A DNA stretch of 64,000 bases from Chenopodium formosanum (Eukaryota > Streptophyta > Magnoliopsida > Caryophyllales > Amaranthaceae), in NCBI GenBank assembly GCA_024500155.1, contig CM044874.1, positions 7,517,001 to 7,581,000 of the forward strand, written 5' to 3'. Position numbers and translations under genes: made by a program. Positions 12,206-24,064 of the stretch are shown here, piece by piece. Numbering within the stretch: the stretch's first letter is position 1; every line of letters starts with the position of its first letter. The notes beneath the pieces are model-generated. The model saw only the letters and a list, made by a program, of their open reading frames with translations, made no database searches and was not told where the DNA came from.

Positions 12206-12475
12206 TCTAATATATATATATATATAAAGGGGAGTTTTTTCCCGAGTTTTTAGAGAGGCACGTAGGATCTAATTTTCTCAGCGCGTCATGTAAGATTATA
12301 AATCTTAGTAGTAGCCAATTAAATAAGAGATTATTAATTTCTTTTAGAATTAAATAATTTAAATGACATGTAAGCAAAATTGGCGAATGAGATTTTTAAG
12401 TTTAAATTAATTATATATTATATATTATCTTTTAATATTAGGAATTTTATCTAAATGTATAACAAATTTTAGGCT

Positions 12476-12513
<38 letters not shown>

Positions 12514-12545
12514 AACAAACCGTGCATCGCACGGGCTTCATCTAG
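12206..12545 (+). mobile_element. Non-autonomous Helitron, 340 bp
   Basis: Begins TC (12206), ends CTAG (12545), and sits precisely between host A (12205) and T (12546), the Helitron target. Eight bases or so before the end is a hairpin, CCGTGC-ATC-GCACGG (12520-12534). No coding capacity. It contains an AT repeat near its 5' end and a 33-bp A tract (12478-12510) near its 3' end. Lies in the PDR intron next to exon 12034-12122. Confidence 0.88.
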
Positions 12546-12863
12546 TAACTAATATTCGGGGACTTCTTTTTATTTGACCTTATGTCATAATAATTTTTGC
12601 AACATTAATGAGAGAATATATGTAAATAAATAATTTTAGGAATATAAAATATCCACATACTATTCTTAACCGTTTTTTTAAAAAAAAAAAAAACAAAAAA
12701 CAAAAAAAAAAACAAAAAAAAAATGCAATTAACATTGATGACGACAAACATGTATATAAATATTTTAGATATTATAATTATCCTAATACGAATTCATAAG
12801 AGTTATCTCAAATTTTTAAAAACTTAAAAATGCAACATATCCTGTATTATGTATTAGTTATCT

Positions 12864-12940
12864 CAATTCAGTTAAGTTCAACTCCTAATTTCCTTCTCTT
12901 ATAAAATATTCAGTTCAGTTCAGTCAATGAGAACATGCCC
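12864..12940. mobile_element. Truncated Harbinger-like MITE copy
   Basis: Shares TTCAACTCCTAATTTCCTTC and the end TCAATGAGAACATGCCC with the neighbouring full copy at 12955-13161, but lacks the left terminus. Confidence 0.6.
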
Positions 12941-12954
12941 GAAGACTACTCTAA

Positions 12955-13161
12955 GGGCTTGTTCTCATTGACTGAACTCAGCTGAACTGAACTAAACTGA
13001 ACTGAAATGAACTGAACTGAACGGAACTGAATTGAACTGAAATGAAATGAATATTTTATAAGAGAAGGAAATTAGGAGTTGAACTGAATTGAACTGAACT
13101 GAAATGAGCTGAACTGAACTGAACTAAACTGAACTGAATTTCAACGTAAGAGAACAGGCCC
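12955..13161. mobile_element. Harbinger-like MITE filled with GAACT repeats
   Basis: Termini GGGCTTGTTCTC and GAGAACAGGCCC, flanked by TAA on both sides (12952-12954 and 13162-13164). The interior is mostly degenerate CTGAA/GAACT pentamers and can fold back. It is a longer relative of 7677-7777. Confidence 0.8.
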
Positions 13162-14029
13162 TAACATTTTGTCATTTACAATTTTTTTTAATTTTTTATT
13201 TTAACATTAATTCTTAGACTCCAATATATTGATTCTAGATTAGGTTAGAAAAATGTTACATAACATAAAAGTTTACCTCAGCAAAGTTGAAAGTTGCATT
13301 AAGCAAGGTGGATAAAGCCCTACTTCCGATATGTACATCACCTTCCACTGATAAATGCTCATATCTCACTTCAATTTTTGGCAAGTCCACCCCAACTCTG
13401 TATATGTTCATGTATTCAATATTTCATACATCTATTAATAATAATAGGAAAAAAGGAAAAGGCATTAAGATTTTAATTTAGAATCAATGGGAAACGTTTT
13501 TTTTTTTTTTTTTTTTTTTTTTTGAAACAAAGAATCAATGTGAAACTATAATAAGGTAAGTAGTTTTTTTTTTAGGCATCATCATTGCATTACATCTTTT
13601 GTATGCATGCATGGTTTTTAGTTAATTACATCATTCTCGTAATTATTGAAAGTTAACGTATATCATATATTCAATTGCAAAACTGGATACCACAAGTCCA
13701 TAACAAATGCATGGATTTGAAGGAATTATGCCGAATGGTTAGCTTGTTTAAGCAATCTTCTATCAACACTAAACTATACCCTTTTTTTTATTTTTTTTAT
13801 TTTTTATTTTTTATTTTTTATTTTTTGTGAAAGGCTACTAAACTCTACCTTATTATACATTTATACATCATTTGTATTTTCTAAAGAAAGACATTTAGTA
13901 TATGAGATAATGGATCAATATCTTAAATTATGTATCCTTATCTGTAAAGTTCTAATATAATGTAATTCGATGCATTATTGATTGTTTTCAGTAGACATTT
14001 TGAGAGTTGACCGTAACAAATGCATGTAC

Positions 14030-14090
14030 ATATACTAACTCCGTTAAATGTTATGTGCACAGTGCACACCTCATTTAAAAGAGGTAGTAT
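14030..14090. mobile_element. Stowaway-like MITE remnant
   Basis: CTCCGTTAAATGTTATGTGC with a short inverted partner ending AAAAGAGGTAGTA. The middle is deleted compared with the 47723 copy. Intron of the PDR gene. Confidence 0.5.
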
Positions 14091-14339
14091 ATGCTAAAGG
14101 ATTGATAGATAACACTACTACAATTTATGAGAGAGAAATAATAAAGAAAAAAATGTATAATTTTACTCACTTATCAAAGCGGTCTCTAATTTTCCTCAAG
14201 AGCTTCTCATGATTATCTCCATCAAGTAAATTATCAACCAATTCTTTCACTCTTATATTTTGAACACCAAGTAGTTTTTTATTCTTCACATTACTATCCT
14301 CCTCCCCTTCCTTGCATCTTAGGGAAGATTCACTCATTA

Positions 14340-15066
14340 GTTTAACTCTCTTATTATAGACTATTATTGTTTATTTGTTATTAAATAGTAGTTGAGGAAA
14401 GTCATCATATATATATATATATTTATTTAATTAGTCCTGCAATCTAGTATGTAGGTCCTTGCACCAAAAATAAATAAATAAATACATAAACAATCTAGCA
14501 GGTAGGTCCAAGCTGCAAGAAGGTGTGTGGATAGAATAATCAAGGGTGGAAATTTTAATTGCTAACATTTTTATATACCCTCTTCATTTTTAAATACTTG
14601 TTTTATATCTTCTTGTGCGGAGTTGTAGGAGAAATTGGAAAAAGTACTAAAATATAGAGTAGTAGGGTAGGTGAAGTGGAAGATTTAAAAATTGTAAAAA
14701 AATTCAAAAGTAGTTGATGAGAGAATTGGACGAGAGAAAATACGAAATTAACAAAATATATCTATGATCTATGTTGGGTCCACAAGTTGAGAGAAATAAA
14801 TTAAATAATTTAAAAGCTTTTCAAAAAATAAAATGGAGTAAGTATTTAAAACGAATCAAAAATAAAAAGTAGAGCAAGTATTTACAAAATAGATGGAGTA
14901 TAAATAGAGGGGTATAAGAAATACTTAGGTAGAAATTTGGTGACGGTTGAGGTCTTTAATCTTGAGGACTATTTGTATTAAATTTACAAGTTTTGCTTAT
15001 ACCCTTAATACTTTCTCAAATTTTTTAGAAAAACTCTGTGGCACAATTCTAAATAAATCAACAACG
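14340..15066. other. Intergenic stretch upstream of the PDR gene
   Basis: This would hold the PDR promoter (minus strand). I see no certain TATA box. A Stowaway-like MITE of about 315 bp lies at 14577-14890: left end CCTCTTCATTTTTAAATACT, right end AAATAGATGGAG before TA, with the arms also pairing inside. No gene is visible. Confidence 0.6.
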
Positions 15067-15259
15067 TTTTATTAAGGAAAAGTTTTACGGAATGGGGTGT
15101 CCACTAAAAATAATCTCACCTTTGGGTTATTTTTAAATAATTCGACCTTTATACCAATCCGCTCAAAATGGTCCCAATCAGTCATGTAACTTATTATAAC
15201 AAGTTACCTGACACGTGGCGGTCTGTGATTGGTCCAAAAAAATAAAAATAAAATAAATA

Positions 15260-15575
15260 CTACCTCCATTTCTTTCGAGGAAGCCCCAGTTAATCAATTT
15301 GATAAACAAAATTTGTTTATCAAATGACAAAATGATAAATAAAACAACATAAATACCTTGTCATCATGGCATTTTTGTAAATATATCAACAACAGTGGGA
15401 CCCATATTTAATAAAAAGTTGTTGATTTATTTACAATTTTGCCATTGGATAAACAAATTTTGTTTATCATGTTGATAAACTTGAATTTTCTCATTTCTTA
15501 TTATGTGCAACAAAGGAATATTTTATGCCTCACAAATAATACCTCTTTGTTGCACGTAATAAGAAACGGAGGAAG
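15260..15575. mobile_element. Stowaway-like MITE inside the MULE left arm
   Basis: CTACCTCCATTTCTT at the left and AAGAAACGGAGGAAG at the right, flanked by TA. It is longer than the 90-bp copies: it contains palindromic blocks built on TTGATAAACAAAATTTGTTT, and a module like the short family (TTATGTGCAACAAAGG..CCTCTTTGTTGCACGTAAT). Confidence 0.65.
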
Positions 15576-16516
15576 TAAGTTTTTAATAAATGTTACCTTT
15601 TTGTAAAGAAAAATTAAAAAAAAATAATTAATTACATGGAAAACAACCCCACTAGCCCACGCCACCCTCGCTCCCCTCCGGCCTACTGCCTGATTCCCCT
15701 GCATCGCAGCTCCCGCCATCCAGACTCTCCTCCCCCAGCGCGATGCCCCCATACCCCTCCAAAGCACCCTCGAAGCAAAGCTCCCACGAATCGGACCAAA
15801 ACACCAACCCCTTTTGTAATACCCCGTATTTTCATACGTATTTTCTAATTAATTAATTAAGAATTATTTTATAAAAAAGGGTATTTTAGTAAATTTATTA
15901 TTTGGAGCCAAAATAATATTTGAATTTTGGCGCCAAAAGCTTTTTGAAAATTAATCTTTTTTTTGGACAAGATATATTATCCATTTATCCTAGTTTAAAA
16001 CCGGATTATTTACATATTTTGGATATTTTAATTATAGAAAAATAATATTTTATTAATTATTTTACATGGCCAAAATTTTTAAATAATTAGGTAGGATTTT
16101 TAGATTTTTCATGAATGGAAAATCTGATTTTTCTTGATTATTTATTGGTAAATAATTGGTTTTTAGTTAATTAATTATTTATTCTATATTATTTATACAA
16201 TTATTTTATTTCTTAAAAAAATCGTGCAAAATCTTCCTAAATATACTTATAGGAGTCCGAAAATTTGAGCTATGGTAAGCTCAATATTTTCGGCCCTGTT
16301 GAATTATTTTTGGGGAATTTAATTGGTGAAATTATATTTTTAATTATCTCTCAAAATCTCTTATTTTCCTTAATTTTAATTTTCCATCTTTTTAATATCT
16401 GATCATATTTTCTTGCCATTCATTCTTCTTAATTATTCCCCAAGTAATTCCAATTTCCTTAATATTTTTCATGACATACATACCTTCCATATTCAAGTAT
16501 ACACAATCACCTTAAT

Positions 16517-19500
16517 CAGTGGCGGACCCACGTAGGGGCCTGGAGGGGGCACGTGCTACCCTCCAAAAAAAATTAATTTTTTTTGAGAAAAAACACGGGA
16601 AAAGGGAAGACTTCCTCTTCTCTTTTCTCTTTCCTTTTCAAAGTTCAAACCCTAATTTCCTAACATCCCACTTCCACCCAGCCGCACTCAACCTCACTGT
16701 TGCCTCGCTTGCCCAGACGCCCAGTTCGCCGCTGCCCGCCGGACGCCGTCAGTCCGTCACATCGGTATCCCAGTTCGGAGTTCCGCACAGCCCGCACTCG
16801 GCGCTGCTTGCTGCTGCTCTTTGCCTCTTTTAGATCTGAATTTCAAAAGGTAAGTATATATTACTAAGTAATTGTTAATTTGTTATTAATCTTTATTAAT
16901 TACTAATGGCTATTTGCTAATTTTTTTTAATTAAATTATTGTTATGTATAATGTATGAATCAATGAATGTTTGAGTGTTTGACAAATTCTACAGTTTTAC
17001 CATTCTTATTTCTTAATTTGTTAGTTTGTTACTGTTTTAGAGTTTAGATGGGTAGTGATTGTTTATTGCTAATTGTTTGTTGCTAATTGTTTAGATGGGT
17101 ATTAATTATTACTTGTTAGCCTATAAGTTTGTTGCTTATAGTTTACTTTAAGTGGGTAGTGATTCAATTATACTTATTTAAGTTAGTTTATCTATTGAGT
17201 TGTGCAATTATTGTTAATTTGTTGACAATTTGACATTGACTAATTAGATTAAAGTTATGTTAGTTGATGAATTATAACTTGTTTGTTGTAATTTGTAAAC
17301 TTGTAAACTTTTTACAATAAAACTTGCTCTAAATCTCTAATAAAGTATATGCAATATTTTCAGAATCATGAAAAGAGCACAAGAAAGAAGTATTGCAAGC
17401 TTTTTTTCAAAAAGAACACAAAGAGAAAGTGGAGAAAATTCTTTCCCAAATCCTCCTTCTAGTCATCAAAATTCACCTCCACCACAAAATCATCCTAGCC
17501 AACAAAATTCTTCTCCCTCAACTAATTTTCCCATCTCTCAAGAACATGAAGAGGAAGTAGAGACAGAGAATGTTGCCGGCACCTCAAATCCTTGCACAAA
17601 TGCTTCCACTGATCAAGCAAGAATAACATCAACTGATGTAGCAAACCCTCCTCAAGATCCTAGAAAAAGGAGAAACATGATTGAATTTCATCCAGATGAC
17701 AGGGATGTAGTTAGAAGAGAGTACATTCAAAGATCACCTTGTCAACCTGAAACCTTTGACTTTCCTTTTAGACCTTTTGGGCAAAAAAAATCATAGATTT
17801 AACCCAAAGTGGTTTGAAGATAATAGACTTTGGCTAGAGTATAGTGTTGAAAAGGATGCTGCATTTTGCTTTATTTGCTATTTGTTCAAGAGTGACAATG
17901 TCGGATCCGATGCTTTTGTTAGTGAGGGGTTCAAAAATTGGAGCAAACCTGAGGCACTAAGGAAGCATGTAGGTGGTGTTAATAGCATTCACAATCAAGC
18001 TATGGCTGCCCTTTATGATTTCCAAAATCAAAGGGGTTCTATTATTTCTAACTTTTCTAAGCAAACTGAGGAGTTCACAAGGCAATACAAAATTTGCTTA
18101 GAAGCTTATGTGAAGTGTTTGAAGTGGCTTGTACTTCAAGGACTACCTGCTTGTGGCCATGATGAAAGCACAACTTCATTAAATGGGGGTAACTTTCTTG
18201 AACTTTTAAAATTTCATGCAATGGATAAAGTTGATGTCCAAAATGCTGTGTTGGAAAATGTTCCTTAAAATTGTCAAATGATAGCTCCTACTATTCAAAA
18301 GCAAATGATCAATGCATGTGCTAGGGAGACAACAAAAGCAATAATTGAAGAAATAAGTGATGGTTTTTTTGCTATATTGGCTGATGAATATGCAGATATA
18401 TCGGATAAAGAACAATTAGCTCTTTGTTTGCGATATGTTGATAATAGAGGAGAAGTAAAAGAACGCTTTCTTAGCATTATGCATGTTCCTGATACTACTT
18501 CTACCACTCTTAAAGATGATATTAAATCAATGCTAATGGAGCATTATTCTTTAAGTCTTTCTAATGTTCGTGGTCAAGGTTATGATGGTGCAAGTAATAT
18601 GCAAGGTTCAATTAATGGACTTAAATCTTTAATCCTTCAAGAAACTAAACAAGCATATTGTGTTCATTGTTTTGCTCACCAGCTTCAATTAATTGTTATT
18701 GTCGTTGCTAAAAAGATCAATGATTGCAATTGGTTATTTGTTGATGTGCTTCCTCTACTATTGAATTTTGTTGGTGGTTCACCTTAGAGGAAATAATTGC
18801 TTAGGGAAAAACAAAAGCAACGTGTTGTTGAGGCTTTTTCATTAGGTGAACTTGAAACAGGAACTGGTTTAAATCAAGAGCTTAGCTTGAAAAGACCGGG
18901 TGACACTCGATGGGGATCACACTTTAAAATAATCTTGAATGTGCTTGAATTATATCAACCTATTCTTGAGTCACTTGATGAAATTGGGAATTCTTCTATT
19001 GATAAAGCCGACCAAAATAAAGCATGTCCAATAACAAACTTGTTGATGACTTTTGATTTTGCTTTTGTTGCACACTTGATGGTGTCTATTTTTGAGATCA
19101 CAAATGAGTTGAACTTGGCCTTGCAAAGGAGAGTGATCAAGATATTGTGAATGCTATGAATTTGGTTGGGGTAACTAAGAGGAGTTTGTAAAGGTTAAGA
19201 GATAATGGATGGGATGCTCACTTGAATAAAGTTACTTCATTTATGGAGAAGCATGAAATTGAGATTCCTAACATGGAAGGGTTTTATGTTCAACCGGGTA
19301 GAAGGATGTTTCGTGGTAATACACCAAGAGTGACTAATCTTCATCATTTTCGAGTTGAGGTTTTTCTTAGTGTCATTGATTTGCAATTACAAGAGATTGA
19401 AAATTGGTTTAATGAGAAAAGCCAAGAGTTACTCATATGTATGTCTTCTTTTGATCCTTCTAATCGATTTGCATCATTTGACATAGCAAAATTGATTTGA

Positions 19501-20072
19501 CTTGTCGAGTTGTATCCTAATGAATTTTCAAGTAGTGATTTAATGTACTTTGATCATTTACATGGAAATTTCATTGTTGACATGCAAAATGATGAGAGAT
19601 TTTGGAATCTAAAAAATCTCAATGAGCTATCTATGAAGCTAGTTGAGCCGAGAAAGCATCTAGATCATTCAAAGGTGTACTTGCTCTTGAAATTAGTATT
19701 GCTTCTTCCCGTGGCTACTGCAACTGTTGAAAGGGCCTTTTCCGGAATGACTCAAATCAAAAGCAAGCTACGAAATAGCATGGGAGATGGATTGTTAAAA
19801 GACACTTTAGTTACTTTTTTGGAGAAAGATTTATTCTTAAATGTTAGTCTTGATGCGATTGTACATCGTTTTCAAAATATGCAAACTCGTCGTGAACATT
19901 TGTAATTTTTTTTTTCAAGTATTAGTATTGTAATGTAATTGCATACATTATTATGTACATTTTTAATTCCCTTTTATATTAATTAATTTTCCTTAGCGCA
20001 TTTTGAACTTAGTGGCATAGTGTACGTTGTCGGTTGTGCTACCCCTCCCCCAAAATCCTGGATCCGCCACTG
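16517..20072 (+). mobile_element. hAT DNA transposon, autonomous type, decayed
   Basis: Terminal inverted repeats CAGTGGCGGACCCA and TGGATCCGCCACTG, flanked by the 8-bp duplications ACCTTAAT and ACATTAAT (one mismatch). Eight-bp duplications and CAGTGGCGGA ends are typical of hAT elements. It encodes a damaged transposase on the plus strand (17368-19905) preceded by a probable non-coding exon and intron (16519-17360). Confidence 0.93.
17368..19905 (+). pseudogene. hAT transposase (TTF-zinc-finger/ZMYM1-like), broken
   Basis: N-terminus MKRAQERSIASFFSKR, then a zinc-finger-like stretch containing FCFICYLF, the transposase core with LADEYADISDKEQLALCLRY and VRGQGYDGASNMQG, and at the C-terminus the hAT dimerisation region (LPVATATVERAFSGM). 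The frame shifts at an A-run near 17784-17792 and again near 19128. In-frame stops are at 18266-18268, at 18785 and shortly after (18794), at 19187 and at 19498. At least seven lesions mean it is inactive. The length without breaks, about 840 codons, suits the family. Confidence 0.88.
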
Positions 20073-20188
20073 ACATTAATATCAAAACTTTCCTTAATTC
20101 TTTTACTCACTTCTCCAAGTAATCCCATAAACTCTACTTGCCATAATTCTTCCCACATTCTCTTGCCATAATTCTTGCATGAGCTAGC

Positions 20189-20197
20189 CTATAAATA
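20189..20197 (+). promoter_or_regulatory. TATA box of the 15815-21875 LTR
   Basis: CTATAAATA, about 1.1 kb (hAT excluded) into the LTR. Placement between an AT-rich upstream zone and a pyrimidine-rich leader fits an LTR promoter. Inferred from motif and position only. Confidence 0.5.
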
Positions 20198-20500
20198 CCT
20201 CTCCATAACTCTCACATTCTTCACATCAATTCTCTTCTTTTTCTTCCCCTCAATTTTACACAAATCATCCCGTTTATCTTTGAAGCCAATTTTCGGGAAC
20301 TTCTGGTCAGTTTTTGGAGTATTTACATTTCACAGAAGATTGTTCCTCTAAAAAAATCCTTGAAGTTAGGCCCAAAATTCATCCAATTTGGAGTTATATC
20401 AAAGGAGCTATAGCCTCTGCAAGTTCGGCCTATTCTTTCCAAGGCAAATCCAATTCTTCTCTTTTCCTTTGTTTCTTATCTTTTCTTATTCTCTTCTCTT

Positions 20501-20505
20501 ATTCA

Positions 20506-20552
<47 letters not shown>

Positions 20553-20555
20553 GGG
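20501..20555. repeat. (TTA)n microsatellite
   Basis: About 17 TTA units inside the split LTR, just downstream of its promoter region. Confidence 0.93.
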
Positions 20556-22515
20556 GGCTTTATAAATAATTATTATGAGTAGTTTTAATTATATAAAATC
20601 AGATATTTAATGATGTTTAAAATGTTCATGTACATATAGTTGAGGGTTTTTAATTATTTGATAACCTTATATTGATTAAGGTTATATTTATTTGTAGGGT
20701 GTGTTCAATCAAGGTTCTTGAGGTTCTTTTGTGTGGTTTTTTCTAGCAAGGATCAAGGTACGTTTAGGTGGCTAGATACCTTTGAAAGTGATTGGTTTGA
20801 ATAACATGTTTTACATGATTTGATTGATGATTGAATTAAATTGATTTGAATTATGATTTTGAAATAAATTATGTTTGAAGGTGTTGGTTTTAATAAAAGT
20901 ATTTAAAATGATTGATTTTTAAATCATGTTTTGAATGGTTTGGATTATTTATCGTGTTTAAATAAAGGAATTGATTTTAAAAGGTTTGTTGAATTAAATA
21001 AAGGTTTTTCAAGGAAGATTTGTTGATTTTGAAAAGTTAATAATATGAGATTTTATTCTCAAGTATTTATTTACAAGGTTTGGTTTTAAAAGCATGTGGA
21101 ATTAATTAAAAAGGATTTTGAATTATATTATTGGATATTAAAAGGATTCATTTAAAGAATTTTGAATTATATTATTATTAATGCTCTATAAGCATGTTAG
21201 TAATCCCACTATGCGGATTTGGTTTATTGATAAGGCATTGGACTTTGTATGACCGGGTCTTTCCTCAAGAATAGCCTTGTAATATAAGGAGACTAGCTTG
21301 GGGGGTGTGCACACTTGGGTGAGGAATTGAATTAAAAAAAATTGGTTCTTAATAAAGGAATTGGTTTTATTAACTATTATTTTGATATTGGAATATTGAG
21401 AATCAGTTTTGAATCATGAGTTTTGAATTTATTGGATTAATTATTGGAATTGATTTTTAAAAGCATGTTTGCAAATAAATTTAATTTACATTGTCTTGCA
21501 CTTATCGTACTTAGCATAATTTGCTAATCCGTACTTCTTATTTGTTTTGGTTTGCCCTGTTTATCGTAATGGTAAGCAGTGTTGACTATTTTCAGGTAGA
21601 GTCATAAATGAGCATATGGGAGTCCCGGGATTTGCTTCACTTAGTTTAGGAATGTTGGTCTTGTATTTATTTTTGAGCACTCATAACAATGTTACTATTT
21701 TTATAAGTATTAATAAAATAAAGTTGAGTTTCCGCTACAAGTTTTTTTTTTTGAGTTAAGTATTTTGAGTAGCCTTGCGTAATCACGCGGCGGCAATACG
21801 CCCAAGTCTATCTCTACGGTATAATTATACATATTATACTAGTATTTCCGTAGAGGCAGATTTGGGGGTGTTACACCTCCCCCCCCCCCCACGAAAACCT
21901 AGAAAACCTATCTCTCCACCCTCGAAACTCCTTCTTTGTCTCAATCTCGCCCCCTTACCCTTCTCCTGTCTCGGTTCTATCCCCTCTTTCCTTCAACTAC
22001 CTCGTTTCTTAGGTCTGGGTAGGTAGGTTTTCAAATGGGCTTACCTTTAGTTGGTAGGGTTTCGAAGGTGTTTGGGGCTGGGTTGGTTAGGGTGAAGTTC
22101 CAATAATAATTAATTGGTTGGTTGTGGTGGTTAAGTGGAGATGAAAGGGGTAGGGGAAAGAGCGGTGACCGGCGCGGGGTCCAAGCTTGACAAAGGATCT
22201 GGGCGTGACTGATGGGGGCGATGGGGAGGTGGCTAGGGCCGGTGACTGGTGGTTGTTTAAAATAATTAATTCAAATAAATATATTTAATTAAAATTAAAA
22301 TTAAACTTTTTTTTTACCAATCATGTACATGGTGACACGTGTAAATTAAACTTAATTAAAAAAATTACCTACTGAATCGATTACAGGTTACTTGGGACCA
22401 TTTTAAACGAATTGGATATAAAGGTCTGATTATTCAAAAATAACCCAAAGGTGAGATTATTTTTTACGGATGCCCTAAAGGTGAGATTATTCCGGACAAT
22501 TTTTCCTTTTATTAA

Positions 22516-22642
22516 ACTTAGGTCGCACAATTATTCATATAATCACGAAAATATTATGATGATTGGACATTTATGTCGGTTAAATTACAATTTTGTCATT
22601 TGATAATTCGGGTCGGGGTTCCCTATGCCTGAATAGCCACAT

Positions 22643-22681
<39 letters not shown>

Positions 22682-22824
22682 CTGCCACATAAATTAGTCA
22701 AAGTATCTAAAGTCTTAAATGTCATTAATTTCTTACCATCTTAACTATGGTTAATAGCGTGTTGCCGCTTTACTATTGCTAAAATTAAGGTATTTAACTA
22801 AAACCTATAGATCAGAGTTAACCG
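22516..22824. other. Intergenic stretch
   Basis: AT-rich sequence with a 29-bp T run near 22647. I see no gene or element. It ends in AACCG, the Copia target site. Confidence 0.6.
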
Positions 22825-23997
22825 TGTTGACCCTTATGTGTTTTGATGATGACTCAAGCAAACTTACACGTTTTAACAAGTGTCTTTAAGTATTGTAAGT
22901 CTTAGGTTTCAAGGAGGAAACTGAAGTATGTGATGATATACCTGAGGAGGAACGAACATACTAGAAGGCAAAGAAGGCTAAAGACTAAACGAGAAGATAA
23001 AATAAAGAAAGCAAGACTTTAGTTCCCAGAGGGAACTAAAGAGTGGAAACTTCAAAGTCGAAGAATCCTCAGAGAAAGCAAGGAGTTTAAAAGTTAATAG
23101 GTTATCTTTTTAGCTTCTTGTACGTATAAATTATATTGACATTAGTAGGAGTCAAGTGGAATAGTTATCTTATTTTAATTAATTATATTTTCCTATATTT
23201 CTATTAGATATTATTTACTTAAATAATTATCTTTTGAAAAATATTAAATATCTTTCTAAAATATCTTTTAACTGATTTGGTTTTTATTTTTGAGAAAAAG
23301 ATTTTTTGGAAAATATTTTAACGTGGGTTTTAATCAGTCAAATTGGTTGAGAAAATTAAGGAAGCAGTTTTGGAGTTTGAAAAAATCATGGGTTAGTTGC
23401 TTTCACTTGCAGCACAAGTAGTTCACTTCTACGTGCTCCTCAAGTTGAGGAACGTGGAGTTAGTGGAACTAACTAACTGTTTAGTGGATGCATTTCTAAC
23501 TCTATAAATAATGCTTTCCTCATTTTGCAAAAATACACTTGAGCATTCTAGCATATTTATTCTTACTTGTTCCACTTGAGTCTAAAAGTGTCCTTGTGAT
23601 TTATATTAGAGTTTAATTCATTGAGTTGTAATTTGGGGTAAGAGTTTGAGTGAACTCTAGAGTGTTTATTGCTTTGAGTGAAGCAAGGAGATAGAGAGAG
23701 TTTTGAGCGTTCAACTGATTGAGGGATCCGTTGAAGGGGAACTCAAGTTTGTTGAGGAACTTGAGTTAGAGTCTTAGATTGTAATAGGTTGTTTGCCCTA
23801 TTATAATTAAGAGTTGAGTTTTAAAATCCCTTGTGGTCGTGGTTTTTCTTCTTGATTAGGGCCAAGAAGTTTTCCACATAAAATCTCTCTGTGCACTTTA
23901 AGTTTTCGCTTAGTTTCTTTACAAATTCCGCAAAAATTACCCCAGTTTCCCCACAATACAATTCACCCCCCTCTTGTATTGTTCGTTCAAGTCAACA
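22825..23997 (+). repeat. Copia 5' LTR
   Basis: TGTTGACCC...AAGTCAACA with TGTTGAC/GTCAACA inverted ends. CTATAAATA at 23502-23510 is the likely TATA box. It contains a perfect 10-bp stem hairpin at 23018-23040 with loop AGA. Confidence 0.95.
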
Positions 23998-23999
23998 AT

Positions 24000-24014
24000 T
24001 GGTATCAGAGCAGG
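24000..24014 (+). other. Primer-binding site (initiator tRNA-Met)
   Basis: TGGTATCAGAGCAGG, two bases after the 5' LTR, complementary to the 3' end of plant initiator methionine tRNA as in most Copia elements. Confidence 0.9.
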
Positions 24015-24064
24015 TTCCTCGAAGAAATCAGGAAACCCTGACGAGTTAAGTTCTTAGAACCAAG

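Larger units (their letters stand above)
15815..21875 (+). mobile_element. Solo LTR (about 2.5 kb) split by a hAT insertion
   Basis: Starts TGTAATACCCCG and ends GGGGGTGTTACA, a TG..CA LTR with inverted ends. A CTATAAATA box at 20189-20197 followed by a transcribed-looking stretch fits LTR promoter architecture in plus orientation. No internal retrotransposon proteins are present. Without the hAT and its duplication it is about 2,497 bp. Flanks CCTTT and CCTCC match only partly as a 5-bp duplication, so the right edge could be off within the C run. Family (probably gypsy) is not identified. Confidence 0.7.
15076..22506. mobile_element. Mutator-like element, split by nested insertions
   Basis: Ends GGAAAAGTTTTACGG (left) and the inverted partner ending ..CAATTTTTCC (right). 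The inner TIR TAATCTCACCTTTGGGTTAT matches between 15110-15130 and 22442-22470. An exact 9-bp duplication TTTTATTAA flanks it (15067-15075, 22507-22515). Removing the LTR insertion leaves about 1.37 kb: two AT-rich TIR zones and GC-rich interior blocks at 15640-15814 and 21876-22260 with no recognisable protein. It is non-autonomous. Confidence 0.9.

Noticed and set aside
15501..15848. Pro-rich and Trp/Arg-rich frames on both strands
   Set aside because: They run across the Stowaway MITE, the GC-rich MULE interior and the LTR border, so cannot be one gene.
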